A stretch of DNA of 64,000 nucleotides from Musa acuminata AAA Group (GCF_036884655.1 NC_088340.1:5105501-5169500), one strand, 5' to 3'. Numbered from the stretch's first letter, positions 33,691-44,994 are shown. Numbers and translations: made by a program. Notes: a model not told the origin generated them from the letters alone.

Positions 33691-33988
33691 CAGATTGCTC
33701 CGCGAAGGGGTTCCAAAGTGACGGTTCTTCCGGGGAAATCGGGAGTCCCTCTGTGGTCTGTGCTACCTATTCCATTCCACCCAATAGATCAAATGATTCA
33801 GACACCAAAAGCAACAAACCATTAAAAACCAACGTTTTGCACTCTTCTTAAAGGGTAGGAAGGGAGGAAGGTGGCTTGCCTTGGTAGAAGACCCTACGGA
33901 ATCCCTTAATAAATCCGACGCGCCTCTCGTCGTAGCGGAACCCCGCCTTCCATATCAGAGACCCATACCCGAACACCCACAGCACCAT
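28820..33988 (-). CDS. Gamma-glutamylcyclotransferase, ChaC/GGCT2-like, complete
   Basis: Eight exons on the minus strand: 33988-33880, 33766-33690, 31070-31017, 29439-29383, 29303-29263, 29186-29115, 29037-28958, 28893-28820. The phases close exactly to 187 residues ending STKAAA. ChaC-type enzymes split glutathione into 5-oxoproline and Cys-Gly in the cytosol (gamma-glutamyl cycle, sulfur recovery). Evidence: the substrate loop GYGSLIW (residues 7-13), [22 protein letters not shown], the catalytic-Glu region [10 protein letters not shown], and [12 protein letters not shown] near the end. The length is close to that of Arabidopsis homologues. Intron 1 begins GC instead of GT. Intron 2 (2.6 kb) carries an RTE LINE relic in the gene's own orientation. 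It is divergent from the truncated GeBP copy at 34868. This is the only complete GGCT among three partial copies. Confidence 0.92.
31400..32650 (-). mobile_element. RTE-type LINE reverse transcriptase relic in GGCT intron 2
   Basis: The minus strand carries decayed RT words ([22 protein letters not shown], a DD-ILVDESL segment near 31950) and the C-terminal region [25 protein letters not shown] (20-residue part [20 protein letters not shown] at 31430-31636). A short insert with about 10-bp flanking repeats interrupts it (about 32285-32470). Copies lie at 18281-19053 and 36163-37440. Confidence 0.8.
33629..33686. repeat. AG microsatellite, start of GGCT intron 2
   Basis: A pure AG run next to the exon 2 donor, the mirror of the CT runs at 6259-6333. 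Confidence 0.9.
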
Positions 33989-34867
33989 CTTGCGATCTCC
34001 CTCCCACTCCTCGTCTTCTCCCTCCCTATACGAGTTCTGGGGACGGAGAGGGGAGAGACGACCAAGTGATCGTGTTCTGTTACTCTTGCGTCAGTCACTA
34101 AGTTCGGGGCGGTGATCGCCTGTATCATCACAACATGGAACATTTGGCCCTTCTGAGAGGCGGCCGGCTCTCGTCACATTTATTTCACGGGACCCACAGT
34201 CTCGTACGAGAAATATACGCGTCCCCTGACTGAGACGACACAGGCAATCAGTGCCTTCGTGGTCGAAGCTGGTTGGCTGTAGCTTTTCCGCGTTTGTTTC
34301 GAGAGATGGAGTTAAACGATTGGCGTTTGTAAATAAGATTTTTTTAAAAAAATCTTTAATATATACGCTTTTACATATCGACCCTCTAGGAAATGTAACA
34401 ATATCATATTTGTCCTCCCAAGCTAAAAAACTTGCATATGCATCCCTATATTTAATCTATTGATTATGTACTTTAAAAACTTACTATGTTGTAAAGTCTA
34501 TTAGGAATATTTTATATAGTTTTAACTCAAAATAATGTTTTGGTGGACAATGAAAATTTTAAGGGTAGATATGCTATTTCTAGACATCGTATGAATGGAT
34601 TTGTAAAAGCAGAAATAGTATATAATGATACCGAGTGCAGTCTTCGGATAGATTTGTGAGGCCAGTCGAGGCCCGGCCCAAACATTATGTGCTTAGTTTA
34701 GGCCGATCCGGCCCATAATCGCCCAATTACTGAAGCGGATCTAAAATTCGAAATAGAAAGCCCAGAAATCTCCCTATGAAGAATATTCTCGTGTTTTGGG
34801 GGCAAATTGACCGTCCCATTCCCCATCTCTCTCCTCGAGCAGATGAGATGTAGAAGACGACTTCTTT

Positions 34868-35536
34868 ATGCCGTTGTCTCCTCCCCTCTGTCTGACTCTT
34901 ATCCCAAATCCCCCTGAAAGCATGCGATCCAAACGCCTCGCTTCACATTCCGCGAACAAAGCTTCTTCTTCCTCCTCTTCTTCTCACTCCTCCGCGGCTG
35001 CGGCCGACTCCCGACTGCCAACCACGGAGGACCCTCCCTCCACCAACGGCGGCCCCGGTGGCCGCTCGGCCCCCCAGACTCCTCCTGCCTCGAAACCCCT
35101 CCCGGAATCCCACGCGGCCGCCTCACCTGCCGCCACGTCGAGGCGTAGCGAGCGGAAGCGGAAGCCCCGCGAGTTCGGCGGCAAGAGCTCCCCCGAAATC
35201 CGGCAGAAGAAGGTTTGGTCGGAGCACGATGAGGTCGAGCTCCTCAAGGGCGCCCTCGCCTTCCGCTCCCGCACCGACGCCCTTCCCAAGCAGCCCACCA
35301 TGGCTGCCTTCTTCGCCTCCATCAAGAGCTCCGTCGGCCCCCACCTCACCACCGATCAGGTCGGCTACAAGCTCAAGCGATTTGGTCCTTCGACCGAAGA
35401 AAGCAAGGAAGACATGAGGATCTATTTTGGTCCTTCGATGTTTCTGCTTCTGTTTCTTGTCGTTCCGAACTTGGCTCAGTCCCAGATACTCTTCCAGGTA
35501 GAGATAAACAGATCCATTTGTTGCCTTTATCCTTGA
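34868..35536 (+). CDS. Chimeric frame: truncated GeBP joined in frame to amylase exon 1
   Basis: Residues 1 to about 171 match the GeBP protein of 4034-4984 up to YKLKR, inside the DNA-binding domain. The sequence then switches at about 35380 to amylase 5' leader DNA (read as [11 protein letters not shown]). It runs in the same frame into the amylase start Met and signal peptide ([13 protein letters not shown]), ending in amylase intron 1 at 35536. If the amylase intron is spliced (donor at 35498, acceptor before 35572), the frame continues into amylase exon 2. The GeBP domain is incomplete and the amylase part has no catalytic residues, so a normal function of either is unlikely. Whether it is transcribed from the GeBP promoter is unknown. 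Confidence 0.75.
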   Translation: MPLSPPLCLTLIPNPPESMRSKRLASHSANKASSSSSSSHSSAAAADSRLPTTEDPPSTNGGPGGRSAPQTPPASKPLPESHAAASPAATSRRSERKRKPREFGGKSSPEIRQKKVWSEHDEVELLKGALAFRSRTDALPKQPTMAAFFASIKSSVGPHLTTDQVGYKLKRFGPSTEESKEDMRIYFGPSMFLLLFLVVPNLAQSQILFQVEINRSICCLYP

Positions 35537-35822
35537 TCGCGTTTACAGTAAGAGAAACGAATACGTTGCAGGGCTTCAACTGGGAGTCGTGGAGGCAGCA
35601 AGGCGGCTGGTATAACTTCTTGAAAGACAAAGTCTCTGATATAGCCAACGCTGGAGTCACCCACGTCTGGCTGCCTACGCCCTCGCACTCCGTCGGCGTT
35701 CAAGGTCGTTCCGTGATTCCTATTTGCCGTCGTGATCACTATCACATGTGGGGAATCTCGTTCCTTCCAACTTCCACGTCGTTGCCTCTGGCAATGACTA
35801 CTGCGTGTGGGAGAAGAGATGA
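35414..35822 (+). pseudogene. Alpha-amylase fragment E, internally deleted
   Basis: Exon 1 (35414-35497) and exon 2 (35572-35704, with one Pro-to-Thr change in VWLPTPSHS) are followed by about 45 bp of intron 2. At about 35749 the sequence jumps to the end of exon 4 ([20 protein letters not shown]) and the TGA at 35820-35822. Exon 3 with all catalytic residues is missing. The junction CACATGT/GGGGAATC has a short TG overlap, as in end-joining. The amylase TATA region is also absent because GeBP sequence replaces it. Confidence 0.9.
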
Positions 35823-35889
35823 AGACGACGATGAAGAATCATGGAAGAGACTTTTCGCTTCTCTTTCGTTAACGTTTCTCATCTGTGTT

Positions 35890-38243
35890 GTAAGAAAAAA
35901 TATCGTTTCTCATCTTTGTAAATCTATTTTAGTGTGAAATCTTTGGTTCTGTTGTTAGCTTTAGAAAAAAGATGGTTTCATTGTGATATTAAATGGAATC
36001 ATGTTTCCCTGCAATCCATCTATTTCTTTGGAGTACCATAGATAGTTTTTTTCCGTTATGAAATGCTTATATTCATTGCCTTTCTGTGATAGACTTGGTA
36101 GTAACATATGTGACATCAGAACCCTTTTTTTTTTATAATAACAATATGCTTACGGAGAAATTAAAATCATGAGCTATATTATAAAATTTTGGTAAAGATT
36201 TATCGAAAATATGATAAGACTTAAAATAAATATCTTTAAAAATCAATTTAATTTTATGCTCGAAAGATCAAACATAAAAAATTATTTATTTATTAAAATA
36301 ATTAATAAAAAAAATATAGAGAGAGAAAGAAATATTTGTATTTGGGCTTTATCATGATTCGCTTTACTAGTCTTTATCGATGTATCGATTAGTTATCAGT
36401 ACAATACATATAGAGCCATACCAACTTGTACTGAGTGTATCAACACATGGTACACAGGGGACATGTTGATATATTGCCCGTATCGATCCCTTGTCGGACC
36501 GGTATGTACTACTCGTATCGAATGATATGCTACGATACGATGAACATTGGGCTTTATTGACTTATAAAAATCCCGTGATATGATTCTTAGAGATTTATTA
36601 TGGTGAGTTTTCACTAATTATATTGATATTATTAAAGATATGTATAATAATATAACTACTAGTATTAGAACTATAGAAAGTGTGTCTAATAAATTTCATA
36701 TTAATATAGAATTACATGAAGGATTCTCATTAAGTTCCTACCTTTTCACATTGATAATGGATGAATTTACTAGTCATTTACATAATAGACCTCCCAAGTA
36801 AATGTTATTTACTGATGATATTATCCTAGTTGGTGAGAGCCTAAGTGAAATTGAGTATAAATTTGAACTATAAAGATATTGAGAGATTGATGAAGACACT
36901 ATTCATTGAATAACAACATTATGGTTAAAACGACAAGGGGCATCAAGAGTCCTGTATGATCATCGAATACCTTTGAGATTAAAAGAAAAATTTTATAAAG
37001 TAGTTGTGAAACCAATAATACTTTATGAATATGAGTACTGGGAAATTAAGAAACAACATATATAAAAAGTTTGTGTTGTCGAGATGAGAATATTGAGATG
37101 AATGTGTGGAGTTACTATGAAATATTAGAAAAGAAATATTTTTATTCGTGAACAATTAGGTAATGCCTCGATTGAGAATAAGATGGGAGAAAATCATTTA
37201 AGATGGTATGAACATGTGCTTAGGAGACCTCTAGATGTAGTAGTTAAAAGAGGTGAAATAATTAATGTTAGTGATATAAGAAAAGATAGACGAATATCTA
37301 AAACGATTTTACTGAAAATTATAAATAAAGATTTAAATGTCTTAAAATTAATTAAATATGACTTTTTATAAATCTCAATGATGATAAAATATCTATGTAA
37401 CCGACCTCAAATAGTTGAAATTTACGGCTTGGTTATTGTAATAATAATCTCCATTTTGATGAATGATAAATGCTCACAAATAAACATGTTAGATAACTAA
37501 CAGATGTTATTACATGTGATGTACAAAATATATTGTTGATATACATACAATTGATATATAACAAGAGATATGTAAACAATTGATATGTTTTCTTGTACTT
37601 ACAAAAACATATGTTTGTTTTTGTGTTTGTATTTTTTATTCTGATATCCTTTTATTGTTGTATTTTGCTTAATGGTTTCTTTTGTTTCTTATGCTTCTAG
37701 TGGGGAGTTGCATACAAAGTTTCTGGTGAAGAGATCATAGGATTGCCCTAGAGGTAGTATTCTACAATATTTATCTTTATATTTAATTTGCATTAGATAT
37801 GAATTTTTATTTTTGGTAAAATATACATTCCATCAAGCTCTTCTTATTAGATTGAGTTAGACATTATATCAAATATAGTTTTAACAACTTGATATTATAA
37901 CAGTTTTGTGTCCGACACATATTAATTCCTTCTTGCACGAGTCACTACTATGAGGTTGAATTTTCTCTATGGTAATTAGTCTAGTATTGATATCAAAGGA
38001 TGTGTTTGCTTACAATAAATTATATTTTGAAACACATGCTTTACCATTTTTTAAATCTTGTGTAGGGTTGGGTGTACAAAGAAAACAAAAGTTAGTTTTT
38101 AGATTTTTTTAAAGCTTCTCATGTAGCAAGCCTCGTGGTCATCACCATTACTGGCATTTACATTATGGTTGTTGCCATCACTATATCACCACATTGATAA
38201 ATGCTACCACTGCCCCTATCATTGTTGGCACCAAAGTTTGCAA
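35890..38243 (+). repeat. Third copy of GGCT intron 2/intron 3 region (inverted relative to the complete gene)
   Basis: Matches about 30540-32890 in reverse orientation. It includes the RTE LINE relic (36163-37440, with the ENHLRWYEHVLRRPLDVVV region at 37183-37371), the nested ~190-bp insert and GGCT exon 3. The GGCT gene is not otherwise present in this copy. Confidence 0.85.
37701..37753 (+). pseudogene. GGCT exon 3 relic with one-base deletion
   Basis: TGGGGAGTTGCATACAAAGT begins the exon after a good TTCTAG acceptor. It is 53 instead of 54 bases (GAAGAGATCATAGG versus GAAGAAGATCAGAGG), which shifts the frame to a TAG. No neighbouring exons exist in this copy. Confidence 0.9.
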
Positions 38244-38666
38244 TACCGAATGATACTGTCCATATCGAGCGGTACATATCGGTCCATTAGGAAACCAATA
38301 CAAGGATTGCCAACTACTGAGCGGTACCATCGATTGAGGTGTTATCGTCGTCGATTGAGACTTTATCGTCGACGATGACCGAGGGAGAAGAAAGAAGAGG
38401 GAAAAGGGGAAGAAAGAAATAGGGAAAAAATGGAGAACCTGGAGATTGCCGCTCTCCTCCTCATCTATTGGTGACTTCTCATCCGTGCAGGAGAAGACGC
38501 ATTAGCATCGTGGGGTGGAGATATTTTTTTTTCCTTCTCTTCTCGGGCAACATCATAATTTTTTTTTAATCTGCGACTTTGCTCGAGATGACGTCGTAAT
38601 TTTTTTTTTAATTCTGCGACGTCACCTTGACAACGTCACCCGGCATAGAGGTAAACCAAATAGGTA

Positions 38667-38745
<79 letters not shown>

Positions 38746-39884
38746 TGAGCGATTTACTTATATGTATAATATGACTTGGCTTGGATGATTTGACTTAAAT
38801 CTATAGTTTCATTTTAAATACTAGAACACCAAAGCACACGTTATATGTCAGTCAATTCTCTTTGCTTCTAATTACACCCTCTTCTATCGACCTAAATAGA
38901 CATATATGTTTGTGGTGAAGGGGATCAATCAAGCAAAATCATTTCTTGTTTGATTTATGTGATCTTCCACTCCAAGTTTGTATATAAGATATTCAGTTGT
39001 GTTTATTTGGCCTTTCATTTCACGATATGATTTGCATAAATGTGTATTATATGAAACAGTGGGATTTTTAGCTAAGCTCAAAAGTAATTTTTGTACTCTC
39101 AACATCATGTGGAGTGTTCCCATTTGACGTGAGATTTCGTATCAAATTGCAGAATTTTGGTCAACGTCCTTGAAATTTCACCTAATAATTTCCACCTCAC
39201 AATCTAATATTAAATGGTAATGCTAGACTCTTGTTATATACTTTTCAGTTAAAAATGTTTGAAACATTGGTCAGCACTTATTTTAATTACCTAACAATGA
39301 AATGAATATGATATCTAATAGGAGATATATTATCGATTAATCATCCAATACATCATAGCTACATTATACTTAAAAGAGAAAGGAGAAAATCAGACTTCTT
39401 TTTTATCATTTATAACAAGAAAGACAATCACAAGCTTTTTTCGTATCATTTATGATAAAAAAAATCATAAATTTTTTATGATAAAAAAGACAATCATAAG
39501 GTTCCTTACCCTTTATGATTTTTTTTTTATCATTTATAATAAGAAAGACAATCACAAACTTTCTTCATATCATTTATCATAAAAAAGACAATCGTAAATT
39601 TTTTTATGATAAAAAAGATAATCGTAAATTTTTTTATGATAAAAAAGATAATCGTAAGGTTCATTACCCTTTATGATTAAGCATAAAAACTCGCTTTAGC
39701 TTAAATAAAGAAAGGATTATTCGCACTCGTACTCATGCACCTCGAGTTACTAAATTGAACATTAAAGAGATTGAGATGAGAAACCTCTCTCGACCTTGGT
39801 TATCATGTAGGTGATATATTAGGAGTTAATCATTTTCACCTCGGAGATACCTAGACAACGTTACGTATACGAGTCTGAATAACA
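38244..39884 (+). repeat. Dispersed repeat replacing part of GGCT intron 3 copy
   Basis: This stretch interrupts the GGCT-intron similarity. Positions 38775-39884 match, inverted, about 50560-51210, next to NDC80. It contains a long TA microsatellite (38669-38744) and a twice-repeated ~130-bp block (39390-39670) rich in ATGATAAAAAAGACAATC. No protein homology was recognised; the element class is unknown. Confidence 0.65.
38669..38744. repeat. TA microsatellite
   Basis: About 38 TA dinucleotides in an uninterrupted run. Confidence 0.95.
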
Positions 39885-40195
39885 TCAAAAGCATTCAAGA
39901 GGCTTGGCATCTTCGCTGCATTTTCCTTTTTATTATCATCATCTATTATACTATTACCATGACTTGTGTTTATTGTTTTTATCACCACCATCATCGTTAA
40001 TGTGACTATCACATGCTCCATCCACTATTACCATGACCTGCACTCACCACTATCACCATTGACAACAAGCCATTATAGTCGCACCTGCCACAACCAATTC
40101 AGTATTACCTCCTCCATAAATATCACCATAACAAGCACTTCTATTATCATTGCTACCATGGTCATGACCATGACCAAGTCCTCCACCCCCATTGA
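39885..40195 (+). repeat. Resumed copy of GGCT intron 3
   Basis: Matches, inverted, about 29850-30175 and ends near CCCATTGACATGG, before the position of exon 4. This is the outer limit of the third GGCT-region copy. Confidence 0.75.
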
Positions 40196-40588
40196 CATGG
40201 ACGGCACCTAACGTTGGCGCTTATGATCAAGTTATTAGCAGTCGACCGCCTGCCATACACATCCAAACCCATCTTTCGCAACTCTCCCAATGCTACTGTG
40301 GATTAAAGAAACACATCCAAACACATCCAAAATATGGATTAAAGAAACTCTATATCAAGACTACTGTGGAACTTTTATCAAGAAAGTGGATATTTACATG
40401 TTAGCAATAACGCAAGATAGTATATATGTCACTCGTCATAAATGTAAGAAAAATTGTGCAAAATCTGACATGGAAATGATAAATGCATATTGGATTCGGT
40501 AAGCAATACACAATCGATCGCACTACAAACAAACAGGACCAAATCCTGCGTCCGATTGCTACGAAACGTGTCAAAGACAACCTTTTAC

Positions 40589-40642
40589 CCTCTTTGCGAG
40601 CGAGGTATCGGCGCAGCCGAGCACCGCGAGGATTCCACACAT
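40589..40642 (-). pseudogene. Asparagine synthetase exon 1 relic (copy 2)
   Basis: The minus-strand exon encodes MCGILAVLGCADTSLAKR and ends in donor AGG|GTAAAAGG; intron 1 similarity runs to about 40480. The segment upstream of the ATG (about 40643-41050) is not related to the one upstream of copy 1 and probably represents the original asparagine-synthetase promoter and leader. Downstream exons are absent. It is joined at about 41055 to the 3' flank of amylase D. Confidence 0.75.
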
Positions 40643-41054
40643 GGCGAACGCCTTCTCTTGTCGTTGGTTTCGAGGTGTCGAAGGCGATGATGATAGGTGA
40701 AGGAGGACTCGACCGCGCCCCTCGCTCGGTTCCGCCCGCTTCCTCTGTGGCGAGAGGAAGCCAAACGATATGTGAGCGAGAGAGAAGGAGATCATAAATT
40801 TAATCCAATCCGTTGATTCCGATGGCACGAATCTTACCGTATGGCATATTTTTGTGCGCATTGACCGTTGAGTTTCCAAACACCAGCTTCGGAATCGATC
40901 AACTCCGCTGTTCGGTGTTCGCGACAGTAAAGAAGGAAAACGTATGCCTGACACGTGTCCGTTTGTTCCAAAAAAAAGATCACCTCTTCGTTTCTTCCCG
41001 CATTTTGTAACCGACTTGCTAGTGGATGTATGAGAGTAGGACCCACAGACAAGA

Positions 41055-41754
41055 TGAGCATAAAATAAAATCAACTTTTTTCTTGATAAAGATTTGCTGA
41101 GAATGAAAAATCTCAAAATATTAGACATCATTTAATGAACTCCGACAATTTAACTAAAAGATGGCTTGTGAAAAATATCTCTTATTCCCCAATTTAATTA
41201 AAACAAATCCCTCGGAGTACTTAATTATAGTGTGATGGATATAATTATCAAAAATTGGGCATATGTTCAACGTTCTCAACAACCCTTATAGCATTTGTTG
41301 AGTTACTACTTGAAGAATATTAGAATAACTATTTTGATCTTGAGACTGACATGGAATGAGTTTCTACTTCTCCACATGCAAAACACATCCCTCTTCGTTT
41401 ATTTTCTTTTGATCTTTTCCTTGTTTGAAGCGTCGATATATGGGTTAGCTAAACTTCACAGTGAACACTGTCCCCATTTTACGTATCTCATGATAATTAC
41501 CATAACATATTTGGAGATTAGCACCATGGAACTCGATTATTTCACTTGGATCGATCCATACGGATCATTAATTTGCCTTTTATTGGTCGAATAGATTACG
41601 ATAGTCCTTACCAGGAATCACTTATTCTGCCTGCCTCACGGCCAAGTAGGGAAAAGCTTCATGACCTCATTCATACCGAGGTCTTACAACACAGATGAGA
41701 AACGTGAACGAAAGAGAAGCGAAAATTCTCTTCCATGATTCATCATCGTCGTCT
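41055..41754. other. 3' flank of amylase D (outer arm of palindrome)
   Basis: It mirrors about 47465-48140 downstream of copy C. The 99-residue frame at 41295-41594 is mirrored at 47619-47918; it lies in this noncoding flank and has no family likeness. Confidence 0.7.
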
Positions 41755-43272
41755 TCATCTCTTCTCCCACACGCAGTAGTTATTGCCAGAGGCAACGACG
41801 TGGAAGTTGGAAGGAACGAGATTCCCCACGTCGTATCTCGAGCCTAGCTTTGTCAGTATCTTCCCATCGATCATTGCCATGTAGAGGTCAGCATCAGACG
41901 CCAGAATGTTGAGGGCGCTACCCGAATGAATTCCATTTCGTGTTCTGATCTCAGCCAACTGAGTTATCGCCGCCTTCAATCCCCAGTCGAACATGTGGTC
42001 GTAGAACTGCAAACACGAACATATATATAATCGTCATGCTGTGATACTATTTGAATCGAATGTTGTGCAGAAGCATACTTACGATGGAAGGCACGCCCGG
42101 ATGCGTGAGGATATAAGCGTAGCCTTCCATGACCTTATCAGAAGGAAAAGGCCACAACCTTTGCGTCGAACCGGTATCGTGGTTGTCGACGAAGGTGACA
42201 GCCTTCTCCGGCCACCACCCCATCAAGCCGGGCGCCTTCCCCTGGGGATCACGCATCCTCCAAAGTTCACCTTCCACGGCAGCTTGTAGTATTCCCTTTG
42301 TGGTGAAATCAAAGGCCGTCGCTGGGCCTCCGACCTGCTGAACCCAATTAACCAGCTCTTGACGGTTGCCGTTCTGATCGTATGCTGGCTTCCCATCGTT
42401 TCCGTAAGCTAATGAACTCCAGATCTCAGCCACCACGAAGTTTGGCTGCGTCTGTTCGACGTAGATCTTGGCGATGCTCGAGGAGTAACCCTTGGCAAAG
42501 TCGAGCCTCCACCCGTCGAAGCCGATGTCAGTCTTGAGCCAGTTCAGCCAGTCCGTGAGCTCACGCTGGACCTGCGTGTTGAGGTGGTCGATGTCGGGAG
42601 CCGCAGCGAAGCCCTCGCCGGTGTCGAGGTTTCCGGTGCCGTCGGAGTACTGTGTGTCGTCCCTACAGATCATGTGTGGACCCCAGTCGAGGCGGGCATC
42701 ATCGGTTCCGCCTTCGAAGATGCAATATATGCCTCTCCCGTCTTGCTTGTCTGCGCAACGATGGTTGATGACGATGTCGGCCACGCATTTGACTCCCTTG
42801 TCGTGGAAAGCGCCGATCAGCGCCTTCAACTCATCCTGATTCCCATACTTGGAAGCACCCAAGTCGTAGAGCCGGCCCGGCATGTAACCTGAGAGGAGAA
42901 GTCTCAGAAGAGTTTAGACCAAGGCCGACTCGGTCAACATGTGAGAGTGATCAAGACGGCAAATACGAATCACGGGACGACCTTGAACGCCGACAGAGTG
43001 CGAGGGCGGAGGCAGCCAGACGTGGGTGACTCCAGCGTTGGCTATATCAGAGACTTTGTCTTTCAAGAAGTTATACCAGCCGCCTTGCTGCCTCCACGAC
43101 TCCCAGTTGAAGCCCTGCAACGTATTCGTTTCTCTTACTGTAAACGCGATCAAGGATAAAGGCAACAAATGGATCTGTTTATCTCTACCTGGAAGAGTAT
43201 CTGGGACTGAGCCAAGTTCGGAACGACAAGAAACAGAAGCAGAAACATCGAAGGACCAAAATAGATCCTCAT
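41755..43272 (-). CDS. Secreted alpha-amylase (GH13), copy D, intact
   Basis: Four exons on the minus strand: 43272-43189, 43114-42982, 42888-42083, 42006-41755; 424 residues, no stops, canonical splice sites. The signal peptide and the catalytic triad Asp202, Glu227 and Asp310 are present. Distinctive residues are [19 protein letters not shown] (Ser next to the motif where A, B and C have Gly) and [10 protein letters not shown]. Like copy A it has NLDTGEG and keeps the 33-bp promoter segment. It is head-to-head with C; the start codons are about 2.7 kb apart, across a spacer of roughly 1.5 kb that is not palindromic. Confidence 0.93.
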
Positions 43273-43352
43273 CTCTTCCTTGCTTTCTTCCGTCGAAGGA
43301 GCAAAGGATGGAACGGGATGGGGATGGGAGAAGTGTGAGGGCTAAGGGCACG

Positions 43353-43360
43353 TATATATA
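43353..43360 (-). promoter_or_regulatory. TATA box of amylase D
   Basis: TATATATA about 85 bases upstream of the start codon. Confidence 0.75.
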
Positions 43361-43472
43361 GCTGGAAGTGGCAGGGCAAGTAAGGCATGAGGGGAAGTAG
43401 ATAAGCGTTGTTGTGGCCCATAACCTGCGTGGGGTCACCGGTGATTGGAAGAAGATAGGGCGAAGTCCGTTG

Positions 43473-43505
43473 CCAACTCTCACAAGTAGATAAGCCTTTT
43501 GATTA
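43473..43505 (-). promoter_or_regulatory. 33-bp A/D-specific promoter segment, copy D
   Basis: Same segment as at 21184-21216, with AAAAGG and TATC words on the gene strand. Confidence 0.55.
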
Positions 43506-44932
43506 CTGCAGCGTCTCGGGCACGTTTGATGGCCACATCCAACTGTAGAAACGGCTCACATCCCTATTATCGTGGCAGTCGAAGACTAGTGGAGAGGGAA
43601 GCTTCAGGCTCATTCTCACAGAAGGAGTTATTACCTTGTGGTCCTTTTCTTTTCCGTCCAATATAAGACTGTGACGAGAGACATGGCCGTCCAAAACACG
43701 CAAGCGGTTCAAAGATGATGAAGAAATTTGCATCCCTCTGAACCCATATCATTTCATTGCGAAGCTTCAATGACTCCCTACGGACACAGCGCCATACCAC
43801 CTTACCACTTAATCGTATGAATCATGCCCCTTACTTGACCAACCGAACGGCAAAAGACAAGCTTAATCCAGCAAGCGAAGCAAAAACGCACATTTCAAGA
43901 GGCATTTATGCTCTTCCTGTCATGTCAGTGTCTGTTCTCCATCATTTTTGACTTACCATGCCCAACATAGTATCGATTGAATCATCATAAATTGTATGTG
44001 ATAATTGGTAGTGTTAGTACTTTCCCTATCAGCTAGAAAATAATGTGTGATAATTGAATCATCATAAATCTTTGCAAGCATTACATTTACTACTCTTGTG
44101 CAGCACTCGATCTGCCGAACCTTATCGAGTGTTACACTTTTCCAATTGGCCATGGGAAAGAATAAATAATATTAGATCAGGACAGAAAGATGCATCACAT
44201 ACCAATTAATGGAATTGTGGAAAAGGCATGCAACTTAAGACTGCAGCAGCAACACATCCACTGTAGTGAAATGGCCAAACTGTATTCCATGTCAGTCTCA
44301 AGAACAAAATAGTTATTCTAATATTATTCAAGTGGTAACTCCTCAAATGCTATAAGGGTTGTTGAGATATTTGATCGATAGAGAAATTTTAAAAAGCATT
44401 TGTACAATGTTAAATATTTTGAATAATATTTAATGTACTTAAATGGAGGTAAATTCTTCCTTTGTATAATGTGCACAATAGTTTTTATTATCAGACTCCA
44501 CTTACATTTACACTAATGTCAGTTCTATCATTTTTGTTTCTTGTAACCCTATAAGATTTGCATTTGCTACACATTGGAGATTGTGTTAGAAAAGCTGCAA
44601 CCACTCAACATAGAATCGTTAATATCATTTATAGTAATATTACGACATATTTCAAACCATCAATATTACGACATATTTCAAAATTGAATCAGAATCTTAG
44701 TCCAATTGAATTGACCGATAAAATTTATAAAATCGGGCTCACATCATTTATGAAATTGTAGCATTAAAATTGAGAAAACATTGCTACCAAGATATTTGGG
44801 CTAATTTAATCAAGTTAAAGGTTTAAAATAATAAACTCGATTGAGTTAATATTTTTAAATTAAAATCAATCGAAACCGATTTAGGTCGAATTGATTTTGA
44901 ATACATTCAGTTCGATTTTAACACCCTCTATA

Positions 44933-44994
<62 letters not shown>

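Noticed and set aside
41295..41594. 99-residue frame, mirrored at 47619-47918
   Set aside because: It lies in the amylase 3' flank and is conserved only because the flank is duplicated; no family resemblance.
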